Assembly (NCBI RefSeq): GCF_000612725.1
Contig: NZ_HG964452.1
Location: forward strand, 173,789 to 234,442
Length of the DNA stretch: 60,654 bases
Direction of reading: 5' to 3'
Source of the DNA: Mycolicibacterium austroafricanum
Lineage (GTDB): Bacteria > Actinomycetota > Actinomycetes > Mycobacteriales > Mycobacteriaceae
Below, in pieces: positions 35,592 through 44,988 of this stretch (its first letter is position 1; each line of letters begins with the position of its first letter). Below the pieces are notes generated by a model. It ran no database searches. It saw nothing but the letters and a program-made list of their open reading frames with translations, and was not told the DNA's origin. A program made the position numbers and the translations under genes.

Positions 35592-36848
35592 CTAACGCAG
35601 CTCCCGCTCCAGTCGTTCGACGTAGGCGTCGATGTCACCGATCGCCGAGTCGGCGGCGTGCACGCTGACCGCGACCGTGCCACCGATGCCGTGCACGCCG
35701 TGTGTCACGCCCATCATCGGGGACAGCCCCGGAAATCCGGTGGTGAGCACGACACGCGCATCGCCGAAGCTGAGGTCCTTCGCACCGCGGTTGACGCTGG
35801 ACACCACGGTGTTGCCCGTGACCGTCGACGACCGCGCCTCGGGGTTGAATTTCCCCACCCCCCAGCGCAACAGCGGCGCGGGGACGGCGGCCAGGGCGGC
35901 CGCCTCGGCAGCCATCGCCGGATGGGTGGCCCGACGCCGACGCTGATGGAGATCGGCGGCGATCGAACGGACCCGACTGGAGAGCTCCCGGTCCGGGTAA
36001 AGGCCCACGCCGACGTTGCCGAAGTGGTTGTACGACAGCCGCGGTCCAGCTTTGGCCATCGGTACCTCGGCCCCCAACTGCGCCGGGTCCTCGCCGAATT
36101 CGCGTAGGTGACCGGCCAGCGCAGCCGAAATCGCGGCCAGCGCACCGACAGTGACCGTCGCGCCACCGAACCGCTCCCGCGCACACACCACGCTACGTAG
36201 GTGACAGGCCCCGGCCGGGCGGGCGTTGCTGCGCAGAGCGGGCCGCGGAACCGCCTGTGGTGGAACCATTCCCGCATCGGTATCGCGAACCAGACGTCGA
36301 TACGCACGACCCGCGCCGAACGCGCGCAGCGGCAGCGCGGCCGCTCTTCCCCGGTGTGCGGTCAACGCAGGCACGTCACCGGCGCGGCCGAAGAGGTGGG
36401 CTGCCAACGCCGAGGCCCGGATGCCGTCACCGAGCGCGTGGCAGATCTGCAGCACCGCAACCGAACCCGCTCCGGCCTCGGGCAGCCCTTCGACGGCCGG
36501 GAAGACGTGCAGCCGCCAGGTCTGCACGCGGGGGTCGACCTGCTCGCCGACCAGCCCCGCGACCGCGGAGAGGCAGCCTTGCCAGGTGGCGTCGGCGAGC
36601 TGATGCACCACAATCTGGTCGGCGCCGGCCTCGCGCGGCGCCCACACCGGATATCTCCAGAATTCGGTGTCTTCGATGCACACCCCGAGGTCGGCACACT
36701 GCTGCGCCCTGTCCCGAACCACGCGCAACGCCCGGTCCAGGTCGGCCACGGGTCCGTCGAATGCGTACAGCAGGAACTGGTCGCTGGGAACCGAGGCCGA
36801 CATCCAGTACGTCTGGGCGTCGACCGCCGAGAGCCGGCGCACCGTCAT
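35592..36848 (-). CDS. WS/DGAT-like acyltransferase at the end of the mce operon
   Basis: This 418-residue CoA-dependent acyltransferase-fold protein has the active-site HxxxDG as CHALGDG (H137, D141, G142). An N-terminal MTVRRLSAVDAQTYW resembles the start of wax ester synthase/diacylglycerol acyltransferases, and the C-terminal half has the DUF1298-like NTVVSSVNRGAKDLSFGDARVV region. It is shorter than typical Tgs enzymes (about 460). It starts 29 bp after the second Mce-associated gene on the same strand, so it is probably part of the mce operon. It may esterify a lipid imported by the Mce complex, which is inference. Confidence 0.75.
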   Translation of the reverse strand: MTVRRLSAVDAQTYWMSASVPSDQFLLYAFDGPVADLDRALRVVRDRAQQCADLGVCIEDTEFWRYPVWAPREAGADQIVVHQLADATWQGCLSAVAGLVGEQVDPRVQTWRLHVFPAVEGLPEAGAGSVAVLQICHALGDGIRASALAAHLFGRAGDVPALTAHRGRAAALPLRAFGAGRAYRRLVRDTDAGMVPPQAVPRPALRSNARPAGACHLRSVVCARERFGGATVTVGALAAISAALAGHLREFGEDPAQLGAEVPMAKAGPRLSYNHFGNVGVGLYPDRELSSRVRSIAADLHQRRRRATHPAMAAEAAALAAVPAPLLRWGVGKFNPEARSSTVTGNTVVSSVNRGAKDLSFGDARVVLTTGFPGLSPMMGVTHGVHGIGGTVAVSVHAADSAIGDIDAYVERLERELR

Positions 36849-36877
36849 GACGCGAGACCAGGCGCGCAGCGCAGCGG

Positions 36878-37681
36878 CTACACCGGGTCGAACTTGGAGA
36901 TCAACCAGCGGTCGCCGACCTTCTCCAATGTCACCCGCACACTCGACGCCGTGTCGGTGGGCACGTCCGCTCCGACCGACACCGTCTGGTTCACGAACAG
37001 GAGCACCACCGCCTCGGTCGGCGTGGCAGACACCGACGCGGCCGCGGGCACCGACGCGACCGCCGAGATCTGCTTCTCCTTGGCGCCCGGAATCACCACG
37101 TCATTGGTCAGCGACGTGTACGAATCGCGGAACTCCCCGGTCAGCAGGTCGCGTGCGGCGCCGAGCTGCTGCTCGACGGTGTCGGGCTTGTAGGACAGGA
37201 GGGCGATCGTGCTGTCCCTGGCGATCTGCACGGTCTTCTCCGCGAGGGACAGTCTGCCGCTGGGGCTGGCTTCGATCGCACTACTTCGGAAGGTGGTGTC
37301 CTGCCACTTCAGGTAACCCGCCCCGAGCGCCAGTACCAGGGCCAACGCCGGCAGCAGCACGAACGCGGTCAGGCGCGCCCATTTGCCGTCCCGTTTCGGC
37401 GTGGCGGCCGCGTCCTCGGTGACCTCGGCGTCCTCACCGGCGTCCTCGGTGACCTCAGCGTCCTCATCGTCGTCCTCGGTGACCTCGGCGTCCTCATCGG
37501 CGTCCTCGGTGACCTCAGCGTCCTCATCGACGGTGTCGGTCTCCTCGGCGCCGGTCTTGTCGGCCGCGGACTCCGCGTCGTCAGTGCCCTTGGCGAGATC
37601 GACGGTGCCCTTGACGGGCTCGTCGGCCGCCGCGGTGGTGTCCTCGGTGATATCTGCGGTCCCGGTCTTCTCGTTGCTCAT
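36878..37681 (-). CDS. Mce-associated membrane protein 2, acidic repeat N-terminus
   Basis: This 267-residue protein has a long acidic, disordered N-terminus (about 1-95), including four 10-residue repeats of the DEDAEVTEDA kind. One membrane helix follows (about 104-124), then an extracytoplasmic NTF2/SnoaL-like domain of the Mce-associated family (SLAEKTVQIARDSTIALLSYKPDTVEQQL, then VRVTLEKVGDRWLISKFDPV). Such proteins stabilise Mce complexes in mycobacteria. The ATG overlaps the stop of the preceding paralogue by 4 nt. The repeat section is encoded by four exact-length 30-bp DNA repeats. Confidence 0.87.
   Translation of the reverse strand: MSNEKTGTADITEDTTAAADEPVKGTVDLAKGTDDAESAADKTGAEETDTVDEDAEVTEDADEDAEVTEDDDEDAEVTEDAGEDAEVTEDAAATPKRDGKWARLTAFVLLPALALVLALGAGYLKWQDTTFRSSAIEASPSGRLSLAEKTVQIARDSTIALLSYKPDTVEQQLGAARDLLTGEFRDSYTSLTNDVVIPGAKEKQISAVASVPAAASVSATPTEAVVLLFVNQTVSVGADVPTDTASSVRVTLEKVGDRWLISKFDPV
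37411..37530 (-). repeat. Four in-frame 30-bp direct repeats
   Basis: Units at 37411, 37441, 37471 and 37501, each beginning CGTCCTCGGTGACCTC, encode the acidic decapeptide repeats of the Mce-associated protein. Alternate units are more alike (1 with 3, 2 with 4 at the GGCG/AGCG position), suggesting duplication of a two-unit block. Confidence 0.93.
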
Positions 37682-38391
37682 GGCACGAACTCCACGTTGG
37701 ACACCTTGGCGTCGTCTCCGATCTTCTCCACCGAGATGCGCATCCGCCACGCCCGCGGTTCCTGTTCGGGTGCGCCGGCGTTCGACGTCTTCACCGTCAC
37801 CGCGACGAGCACCTGTGCTTCGTTGGCGCCGGCGGACTCCAGCCCGGCCTCGGCGACGGTCCCCACGGACTTGGATTGGGCCTGCTTGACGACCTCCACG
37901 AACGGCTGCGCGCGCTGCTGGAAGTCGTCGTAGAAGGTGCCGGTGGCCGAGTCCAGGATGCGTTGCACGTCCGCCTCGGCGTTCTGCCAGTCGATCGTCG
38001 TGAGGTTGAGCGCGCCCTGTCGGCCCACCTGCAGGAACAGTTCGCGCCGGTGTTCGTCGCGGTTCGCCTCGTACGTGCGGTACCCCATCCAGGCGGTGAG
38101 ACCCGCAAGAGCCAGCACGCCGACCAGGCCGGCGATGAGCGCGACCTTGACGTGCGACATCGGACTGCGCGGGGCGGCCTCGGCCCCGTCGGCCTCGTCG
38201 GCATCCTCGGCTTCGTCGGCCTCTGAATCCTCGGTTTCGAGGTCGTATTCTTCGATGACCTCGGAGTCCTCCGCCGTGTCCGACTCGATCTCCGCTGGAT
38301 CCGCGACGGGCGCCGCCGCGTCGGCGGGGCTCCCGGCGGGCGCGTCGACCTCGGTGGTCGACTCCTCGGCGGGTCTCTTCTCGTCTGCCAT
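37678..38391 (-). CDS. Mce-associated membrane protein 1
   Basis: From the ATG at 38391 this is a 237-residue protein. It has an acidic N-terminus (about 1-75, rich in E, D and A), a membrane helix (about 80-103) and a C-terminal Mce-associated domain (RRELFLQVGRQGALNLTTIDWQNAEADVQRILDSATGTFYDDFQQRAQPFVEVVKQAQS). The latter region is the family signature. It is a paralogue of the gene that follows and overlaps it by 4 nt. It lies 160 bp downstream of mceF, the only large gap in the operon, which might hold a secondary promoter. Confidence 0.88.
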   Translation of the reverse strand: MADEKRPAEESTTEVDAPAGSPADAAAPVADPAEIESDTAEDSEVIEEYDLETEDSEADEAEDADEADGAEAAPRSPMSHVKVALIAGLVGVLALAGLTAWMGYRTYEANRDEHRRELFLQVGRQGALNLTTIDWQNAEADVQRILDSATGTFYDDFQQRAQPFVEVVKQAQSKSVGTVAEAGLESAGANEAQVLVAVTVKTSNAGAPEQEPRAWRMRISVEKIGDDAKVSNVEFVP

Positions 38392-38551
38392 CAATGTTTC
38401 CTCAGCGGCCGGCGGGCCAGATCGGGGTCGGGTGCACAGGTCGGTACCAACCTACGTGTCCGACACCATATCGTCGGCGACCTCGGGGTAATTCGATGCA
38501 CCGACTATTGCCGGACCCTCGGGCAGTGGACGCGCACCCCGAGTCGGATCG

Positions 38552-40051
38552 TCAGCCGCCGGGCGGGACGAGCATCGACTGCCACGGCCGCTCCCCGGAC
38601 GCACCATCGGCAAGGTTGGACTGGGTGTACACCTTCCCGTCCGGCCCGACGTATTCGCCAGACGCGGGGTCGTATTCGGCGGCCGCGACGGGCAGCGGCG
38701 GCGTCCCCGGTGGAGGAGGCGTCACCGCGACCGGAACATCCGGCGGCACGTCTGGAATCGGCTCCCCGGACAGGGTGGCGTTCGGATCGCCCTTCCAGTT
38801 GTAGCCGTCGTTGAGCGGCACGTAGACCTCGTTGCTTTCGCAGTCCTGCCATGTCGGGGCGCGTTTGCCCGGTACGGAGATGCACGGCAGGTTGCGGGCG
38901 CCGCGGACGTTGAACGGCGCATCCTGCGGGACGCGGCAGTACAGGTTGCCCACCGGCCTGTCGGGGTAGTCCTCGAAGGTCGGCACCCGACGCTGCTGCG
39001 CCGGCAGGAAGCCGGTGGTGCACGGGGGCGGCAACTGCTGCGGCGGCAACGGGATCGGCGCAGGCAGCAGCGGGATCGCCAGGTTCAGGTTGAAGACCAG
39101 GGCATCACCCATGTAGTCCTGCTTGGTGTTGCGCTTGTGCACGCCGACGGCCTGCGTGACCGCGGTGCCCTGCGGCAGCAGCACCAGCAACTGCTCGAGG
39201 CTGGGCTGATAGGTGACCGCCACCTCGCCGATGCTCACCAGGTTGGCCAGCACGATCGGCAGTGTCGGTTGCAGGCGGTCGAACAGCGCCCGCACCTCCT
39301 CGGCGCCGCCCGGTCCCTTGTCCAGAATCCCCGCCACGGCGGGGTCCTGGCTCTGCAGCTGACCGGAGATACTGGCCAGATTCGCCGCCCACGCCTGGAT
39401 CGAGTCCCCGGTCTCGGTCTGCGAATCCAACACCGGTTTGGACTGGTCGATCAGCGTCGTCAGCGACTCGAGGTTCTTGCGGGCGTCGATCGCCAGCGCT
39501 GTGCTCCCGGTGACCAGGCGGCGCAGTTCAGGCCCCAGCCCGCCGACGGCGGTGTAGGCCTCGTCGATAACCGTCTGCAGGTTCTCCTGCGGGATAGCCT
39601 CAAGGCCGGCGTTCGTGGCGTCCAGGACCCCGTTGATGTCCGTCGGAACCGTCGTGCGGTTTATCGGGATGACGTCGCCGTCCTTCAGCACCGGCCCGTC
39701 GGCGCTGCGCGGCAGCAACTGGACGAACTGCTCACCGACGGAGGACACGCTGTGCACCTCGGCTTCGAGGTTGGCGGGGATCTCGACGTTGTCGTTCAGC
39801 GACAGCACCGCCTCGACGCCGGTGTCGGTCAGCTGGACGCTCTTGACCTCCCCCACCTCGACGCCGCGGTAGGTGACGTTGCCCCTCGGATACAGGCCGC
39901 CCGTCTCGGGCAACTCCAGGGTCACCCGGTACTGCCCGATGCCCAGGAACGCGGGCAACCGCATGTAGGCGAAGACCATGATCACCAGGGCAGTCGTCGC
40001 TATGACGGCGAAGATCGCCATCTGGATGAGGATTTGACGAGTCAGACGCAT
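38552..40051 (-). CDS. mceF: MceF family protein
   Basis: This 499-residue protein has an N-terminal membrane helix (about 10-33), an MCE/MlaD domain (about 38-120; YRVTLELPETGGLYPRGNVTYRGVEVGEVKSVQL), a helical region (about 130-300) and a Pro-rich C-terminus with several Cys. MceF is one of six subunits of the hexameric lipid-carrying tube spanning the periplasm. The gene starts 1 nt after the mceE stop. The C-terminal region (PPPQQLPPP, then PVAVTPPPPGTPPL) is longer than the structured core and likely interacts with the outer layers of the envelope. Confidence 0.92.
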   Translation of the reverse strand: MRLTRQILIQMAIFAVIATTALVIMVFAYMRLPAFLGIGQYRVTLELPETGGLYPRGNVTYRGVEVGEVKSVQLTDTGVEAVLSLNDNVEIPANLEAEVHSVSSVGEQFVQLLPRSADGPVLKDGDVIPINRTTVPTDINGVLDATNAGLEAIPQENLQTVIDEAYTAVGGLGPELRRLVTGSTALAIDARKNLESLTTLIDQSKPVLDSQTETGDSIQAWAANLASISGQLQSQDPAVAGILDKGPGGAEEVRALFDRLQPTLPIVLANLVSIGEVAVTYQPSLEQLLVLLPQGTAVTQAVGVHKRNTKQDYMGDALVFNLNLAIPLLPAPIPLPPQQLPPPCTTGFLPAQQRRVPTFEDYPDRPVGNLYCRVPQDAPFNVRGARNLPCISVPGKRAPTWQDCESNEVYVPLNDGYNWKGDPNATLSGEPIPDVPPDVPVAVTPPPPGTPPLPVAAAEYDPASGEYVGPDGKVYTQSNLADGASGERPWQSMLVPPGG

Positions 40052-40052
40052 G

Positions 40053-41207
40053 CTATGGCCCCTGGTCCCAGCGGTACGGAGCGATCAACGGGTTGCCCGC
40101 GGTGCCCGGGCCGCCCGCGTTGCACGGGTTGGGGAACTGCCCGATGGTGCGGCCCCACTGCAACTCCAACCAGGTCAGGTCGCACTCCCACCGGCTTCCG
40201 GTGAAGAACCCGGAGTCGATCCTGCTCAGTGTCAGGTCGAGGATCAACGTCAGGTTGGCATAGTCGCCGCGCATCCAGTTGGTGAGCGTCTCCTTGGGGA
40301 AGGGGAACGTCGGCAGGAAGCTCAGCGCGCGGGTCAGTGCGGGACCTGCGTCGGCCAGTTCCTCCAGTACCGGGCCGAGGTCTTCGAGCTCGGCGACCAG
40401 CGCCTCCTTGGTCTGGTTGACCGAGTCGGCGGCCAGCGCGCTGAACCTGCCCAGCTGGGTGAGCGCCTCGGCCAGGTTGTTGCGCTGGTCTTTGAGCACG
40501 GCCAGCGCATCGGGGATGGTCCGTAACGCCTTGTCCACCACGGGCTTCTGCTCGGCGAGCTGCCCCATCAGGTTGTTGAGGCTCTCGGCCGCGGCGATGA
40601 TGTCGTCCTTCTGGTCGTCGAGGTAGCCGATGGCCTTGTCGAGCTGCTCGATCAGGCTGCGCAGGTCGTTCTCCCGGCCGGTGAAGGCGGTGCTCAGCGC
40701 CTCGGTGATGTCCTGGATGTCGCCGATGCCGCCGCCGTTGAGCAGCAGGGCGACCGCGGCCAGCGCCTGTTCGGTGCTCGGGTACGCCCTCGATGACGAA
40801 AGTGGGATCAGCGAGCCCTCTTTCAGCCTGCCCTGCGGCGCCTCGTCGGTCGGCGGCGCCAATGCGATGTGCAGCGAACCCAGCAGGCTGGTTTGACCGA
40901 GTGTCGCCGTCGCGTTCGCAGGCAACTCGACGTCGCCGTTCAGCTCGATCGTCACCAGCGCATGCCAGCCCTGACGTTCGATCTTTCTGACGTGGCCGAC
41001 GTTCACGTCACCGACCCGGACGCGGGAGTTCGGCTCGATGTTGTCGACTTCCGGCATCTGCGCCTGGATCTGGAACGCTCCCGGCCCCGTGCCCTGGACA
41101 CCGGGCAGCGGTAAGGAGTTCAGCCCGCGCCAGCCGGCACAGCCCGACAGCAGCCCGGCCAGCACGGCGGCGACGACGATTGCGCGAAACGCCCTGGCGC
41201 GCATCAT
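40053..41207 (-). CDS. mceE: MceE family lipoprotein (Lpr-type)
   Basis: This 384-residue protein has a lipoprotein signal peptide with lipobox LLSGC (Cys near residue 23), then an MCE domain (about 40-120; FQIQAQMPEVDNIEPNSRVRVGDVNVGHVRKI) and a long alpha-helical region (about 150-330). Being the lipid-anchored subunit is the usual position of the E protein (LprK-like). It overlaps mceD by 4 nt. Two Cys near the C-terminus (RWECDL, NPCNAGG) may form a disulfide. Confidence 0.93.
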   Translation of the reverse strand: MMRARAFRAIVVAAVLAGLLSGCAGWRGLNSLPLPGVQGTGPGAFQIQAQMPEVDNIEPNSRVRVGDVNVGHVRKIERQGWHALVTIELNGDVELPANATATLGQTSLLGSLHIALAPPTDEAPQGRLKEGSLIPLSSSRAYPSTEQALAAVALLLNGGGIGDIQDITEALSTAFTGRENDLRSLIEQLDKAIGYLDDQKDDIIAAAESLNNLMGQLAEQKPVVDKALRTIPDALAVLKDQRNNLAEALTQLGRFSALAADSVNQTKEALVAELEDLGPVLEELADAGPALTRALSFLPTFPFPKETLTNWMRGDYANLTLILDLTLSRIDSGFFTGSRWECDLTWLELQWGRTIGQFPNPCNAGGPGTAGNPLIAPYRWDQGP

Positions 41208-42568
41208 GATCCCGCTCCAGCCGGCACCATCAGGCCCTGAAGGCCGTCAGCCGGGTTGGGCGCGGTGGGCACCGCCTCCGCGGGCAAGAGCGGACCCAGC
41301 GCCGGGGGCAGCGGCGCACCTGCCGGTGGCTGTGGCGCACCTGCCGCGGGCTGCGGCGCACCTGCGGGTGGCGGAGGCGCCGCCGAACCTGGTTGCGGCG
41401 GAATGTAATCGGGCCGCAGCCAGTCCTCGCTGTAGGTGAGCTCATTCGGTCGGGTGGTGGCACCGACGAAGACGTTCTGCGCGAGCGGCAGGAAGTTGTA
41501 CTGCCGGTTCTTGATGATCGGGGCCATGTATTGCACGCACAACTTCGCCGACTCCTCGGCGCCCAGGCGTGACGCCGCCTGAACCGCGCCGCACAGGAAG
41601 GAGACCGGATCGGCGAAGTTGTTGATCATCGGCACGCTGCTGACCGCACCCTGGGCGGGTTGCCAGATGTTGACGTAGTTCTGCAAGGTGTTGGGAGCCA
41701 CGTGCAGGAACTGCTTCACATCGGCGAGACTGTCCGTCAACGCCTGGGTCACCCCCGCCAGCTTGTCCGAGGTGGTGCCCAGCGATTCGCGATTGTCGGC
41801 CACGAACGTCTGGACCTCGCCGACGGCCTTGTCGAGGTCGCGGACCGCGTTGGCCACCTCGTCGGGATCGTTGGCGAGTAGGCCGGTCACGCTCGCGAGG
41901 TTCTGGTTGAGCTGCCGCATCAGGTTGGTGCTGTCCTGCAGCGCCGACACCAGGGTGGCCAGGTTCTTGACCGTGGAGAAGATGTTGGTGCTGTTGTCAC
42001 CGAGGGCCGAAATGGCCTGCGACAGCTTGATGACGGTGTCCCGGATGTTGGCACCCTCGCCACGCAGATTGTCGGCGGTGGTGTTGATGACGGAGCCGAG
42101 CGGGCTCACGCCGCCGGGCTCGGTCGGCTGCAAGGTGTCGGCCAGCTTCGCCAGTTGCTGGCGAACCTCGTCCCACTCCACCGGGACCGCGGTGCGTTCC
42201 CGTGGGATGACCGCGTCGTTCTCCATCACCGGCCCACCCCGATAGGCGGGAGTGAGCTGAATGGTCCGGGCCGTCACCAGCGTGGGCGACAAGATCACCG
42301 CCTTCGCGTCGGCCGGGACCTTGTACTTGCTGTCGTACCAGAAGGAGACCTTGACCGACTCGGGCTGCGGCTCGATGGACTCGATCTTGCCGACGGGCAC
42401 ACCGACGATGCTGACAGCGTCGCCTGCATAGATGCCGTTGCTGTTCTCGAAGTACGCGACGGCATGTGTGCGGTTGATCGCTTCGGTGGTGCGCAACAGC
42501 ACAACCACGCCGCCCACGAGGATCACGGAGAGTGAGGCGATCAGCAGGATCCGGAGGGTGCGCGTCAC
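41204..42568 (-). CDS. mceD: MceD family protein
   Basis: This 454-residue protein has an N-terminal membrane helix (about 5-27), an MCE domain (about 35-115; AVAYFENSNGIYAGDAVSIVGVPVGKIESIEPQP), a coiled helical segment and a Pro/Ala-rich C-terminus with PAGAPQP-like repeats (about 385-430). It is a subunit of the Mce hexamer. It overlaps mceC by 4 nt and mceE by 4 nt. The Pro-rich repeats are low complexity and likely extend from the tube. Confidence 0.92.
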   Translation of the reverse strand: MTRTLRILLIASLSVILVGGVVVLLRTTEAINRTHAVAYFENSNGIYAGDAVSIVGVPVGKIESIEPQPESVKVSFWYDSKYKVPADAKAVILSPTLVTARTIQLTPAYRGGPVMENDAVIPRERTAVPVEWDEVRQQLAKLADTLQPTEPGGVSPLGSVINTTADNLRGEGANIRDTVIKLSQAISALGDNSTNIFSTVKNLATLVSALQDSTNLMRQLNQNLASVTGLLANDPDEVANAVRDLDKAVGEVQTFVADNRESLGTTSDKLAGVTQALTDSLADVKQFLHVAPNTLQNYVNIWQPAQGAVSSVPMINNFADPVSFLCGAVQAASRLGAEESAKLCVQYMAPIIKNRQYNFLPLAQNVFVGATTRPNELTYSEDWLRPDYIPPQPGSAAPPPPAGAPQPAAGAPQPPAGAPLPPALGPLLPAEAVPTAPNPADGLQGLMVPAGAGS

Positions 42569-43929
42569 TGTCCGGCCTCCGCGGATCCGAGATGAGGCGT
42601 CTCACCGGGGGCGGGCACCAGCACCGGCGCCGGGGTCGGCCCCGGAATCGACTGCTGACCCGGCTGCGCCTCGGCGGGCGGCCCCGGCGGCGGCCCGCCG
42701 GGTGGCGGCGCGGGCAGCGGCTCGCGGTACGGGTAGCAGCCCGGGCCGGGCAACGGCAACCCGGGCAACCCACACGCCTGGTCGCCGGGATTGCCGGTGA
42801 TGGCGTCGGGAACCGTCAGCCGCGGCTCGCCACCCTGCCCTGTCCGGGGGTATTGCCCCGGCATGGCCGGTGTGCCCGGCTGGCCGACCGGCGGGTCGGT
42901 GAGTTCCGACGGCAGCAGCACACTGGGATCCACCCCGAGGTCGGAGAAGGCGGAGTCGATGAACGGCTGCAGGAACTGGCCGGGAAGCAGGTTGGCGACA
43001 TAGGTCTTGAAGAACGGTCCGGATGCCACCGATTCGCCCAGCGACATCGAGTACTGCTGAAGCAGGTGGATGGACTTCTGCAGGCGTTCCTTGCGGTTGT
43101 CGATGATCGTCAGCACGCCGTTGAGCTTGTCCAGCGCGGGCTTGAGGGTCTCACGGTTCTCGGCGATGAACCCCACGAGTTGATCGCTGAGCGCCGAGAT
43201 GTTGCCGGAGATCTGATCCAGTGCGGCGCTTTGGTTTTCCAGTTCGATCAGCAGGGCGTTGCTGTTGGCGATCAGGCTCACGACCTGATTGCTGCGCTCG
43301 GCCAGCACCGTCGTCGCCTTGTCGGCGTTACCCAGCAGGGACCGCAACTCCGCATCGCGTTCGTTGAGGGTCTCCGAGAACCGCGCGACCCCCTCGACTG
43401 CGACCCGAAGCTGCGGCGGGGTGTCGGCGAACGTCGCAGACAACACCCTCAGGGATTCGGACAGCTGATCGGTGTTCAGCCCGCTGATCGTCATTGCCAG
43501 ATCGCCCAATGCGTCCGGCAATTGGTACGGCGACGTGGTGCGCTCGAGCGGAATCGGACCGTCGAGTTGACCCTCGCCGCGCGAGGTGATCTCCAGCATC
43601 TTGGTGCCCAGCAGGCCCCTGGTCTTGATCGCCGCCTCGGTGCGCTCACCGAGCCGGATGTCCCGGGCGACGGTGAACGTGACGAGCGCGAGCGATCCGT
43701 CCAATTCGATGGACTTGACGTCACCCACCGTGAAGCCCGAAACCTGCACGTCTTCACCGGTTTTCAGGCCACCCGCCTCGGCGAAGTAGGCCTTGTACTC
43801 CTTGCCCTGCAGGAACGGCAGCCTGTCGTAGTTCAGCGACACCAGCACAATGCCGATCGTCAATGCCAGCCCGACGATGCCGACGACGAACTGGTTCCGT
43901 TCACTGAAGGATTTCATCGCGGCGCGCAC
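42565..43929 (-). CDS. mceC: MceC family protein
   Basis: This 454-residue protein has an N-terminal helix (about 12-32), an MCE domain (about 38-120; YKAYFAEAGGLKTGEDVQVSGFTVGDVKSIEL), a helical region (about 140-320) and a Pro/Gly-rich tail (about 340-454). It is a subunit of the Mce lipid importer. It overlaps mceB by 16 nt and mceD by 4 nt, so translation along the operon is coupled. Confidence 0.92.
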   Translation of the reverse strand: MRAAMKSFSERNQFVVGIVGLALTIGIVLVSLNYDRLPFLQGKEYKAYFAEAGGLKTGEDVQVSGFTVGDVKSIELDGSLALVTFTVARDIRLGERTEAAIKTRGLLGTKMLEITSRGEGQLDGPIPLERTTSPYQLPDALGDLAMTISGLNTDQLSESLRVLSATFADTPPQLRVAVEGVARFSETLNERDAELRSLLGNADKATTVLAERSNQVVSLIANSNALLIELENQSAALDQISGNISALSDQLVGFIAENRETLKPALDKLNGVLTIIDNRKERLQKSIHLLQQYSMSLGESVASGPFFKTYVANLLPGQFLQPFIDSAFSDLGVDPSVLLPSELTDPPVGQPGTPAMPGQYPRTGQGGEPRLTVPDAITGNPGDQACGLPGLPLPGPGCYPYREPLPAPPPGGPPPGPPAEAQPGQQSIPGPTPAPVLVPAPGETPHLGSAEAGQ

Positions 43930-44954
43930 CTCCCGGTGGACTGGCCGGCGACCTTGACGTACACCGGCTGCCCGCCCTTACCGTTGAGTTTCAGCACGAT
44001 GTCGCACAGGTAGAAGCTGAAGAAGTCACCGTAGATGCCTTGCCGCGCCAGCGCTTGATAGGCGTCCGGGAGCGTGTTGAGGAAGTTGTCGAAATACTCG
44101 TGGTCGGCCACCACGATCGCCGCGGAGCGGTCGGTCTCCTTGATGGTCTTGGCCAGCGGCGGACGAGCCTGCGCGAGCAGGTCCGCGATACTGGCGGCCG
44201 CGGCGTTCGTATACGCCAGGCCGTTGCTCACGTCTTCTTTGCGGTCCCGCAGCGTCTGCACCAGGTCGGCGAGCGAGTCGATCGCCTTTGCGAACTGGTC
44301 GTTCTGATCACCCAGCGATCCCAGCACGACGTTCAGGTTGGTGATCACCTCGCCGATCAGCTGGTCCCGGTCGGCCAGCGTGCTCGTCAGCGTCGCGGTC
44401 TGGGCCAGGAACGAGTTGATCGTTCCGCCCTGACCCTGCAAGGCCGAAATCAGCTGACCCGACAAGGCGTTCACCTGTTCGGGATCCAACGCCCGGAACA
44501 GGGGCCGGAATCCACCGATCAGCGCGTCGAGGTCCAGCGCCGGCGCGGTGCGGGCCAACGGAATCGTTTCTCCCGGCTTGAGCGTCGTCGTGGCGCCGGC
44601 ACCCTCCTGCAGCGCCAGATAGCGCCCGCCGATCAGGTCGTCGTAACGGATGACGGCCCTGCTGCCCTCGGTCAGCACCACCGACTGATCCGCGGTGAAC
44701 TCGACCAACGCCGTCGTGTCGGGTTGAATGGCAACCTTTTTGACCTGGCCCACCTCGACGCCGGCGATGCGGACGAAGTCCCCGTTCTCCAGCCCCGTCA
44801 CATTGCTGAACGCGGCCTTGTAACTGTGGGTTTTCTCCCCGAAACGCATCTGACCGAAGACCGCGAACAATCCGAACACGCCGACCAGGCACACAGTCAG
44901 GAACACGCCCAGACGCAATGCGTCATGGCGAACCCTGGTTGTCAAGCCCGGCAT
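43914..44954 (-). CDS. mceB: MceB family protein
   Basis: This 346-residue protein has an N-terminal helix (about 14-35), an MCE domain (about 42-120; YKAAFSNVTGLENGDFVRIAGVEVGQVKKVAIQ, then DDLIGGRYLALQEG) and a helical region. It lacks the long Pro-rich tail of the neighbouring subunits, as is usual for MceB. A C-terminal Cys pair (FYLCDIV, GRCAPR) is present. It starts 34 bp after mceA and overlaps mceC by 16 nt. Confidence 0.93.
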   Translation of the reverse strand: MPGLTTRVRHDALRLGVFLTVCLVGVFGLFAVFGQMRFGEKTHSYKAAFSNVTGLENGDFVRIAGVEVGQVKKVAIQPDTTALVEFTADQSVVLTEGSRAVIRYDDLIGGRYLALQEGAGATTTLKPGETIPLARTAPALDLDALIGGFRPLFRALDPEQVNALSGQLISALQGQGGTINSFLAQTATLTSTLADRDQLIGEVITNLNVVLGSLGDQNDQFAKAIDSLADLVQTLRDRKEDVSNGLAYTNAAAASIADLLAQARPPLAKTIKETDRSAAIVVADHEYFDNFLNTLPDAYQALARQGIYGDFFSFYLCDIVLKLNGKGGQPVYVKVAGQSTGRCAPR

Positions 44955-44988
44955 GGCGGTGTACCTCTCCTCGCTTTTCCGGCGGCGG

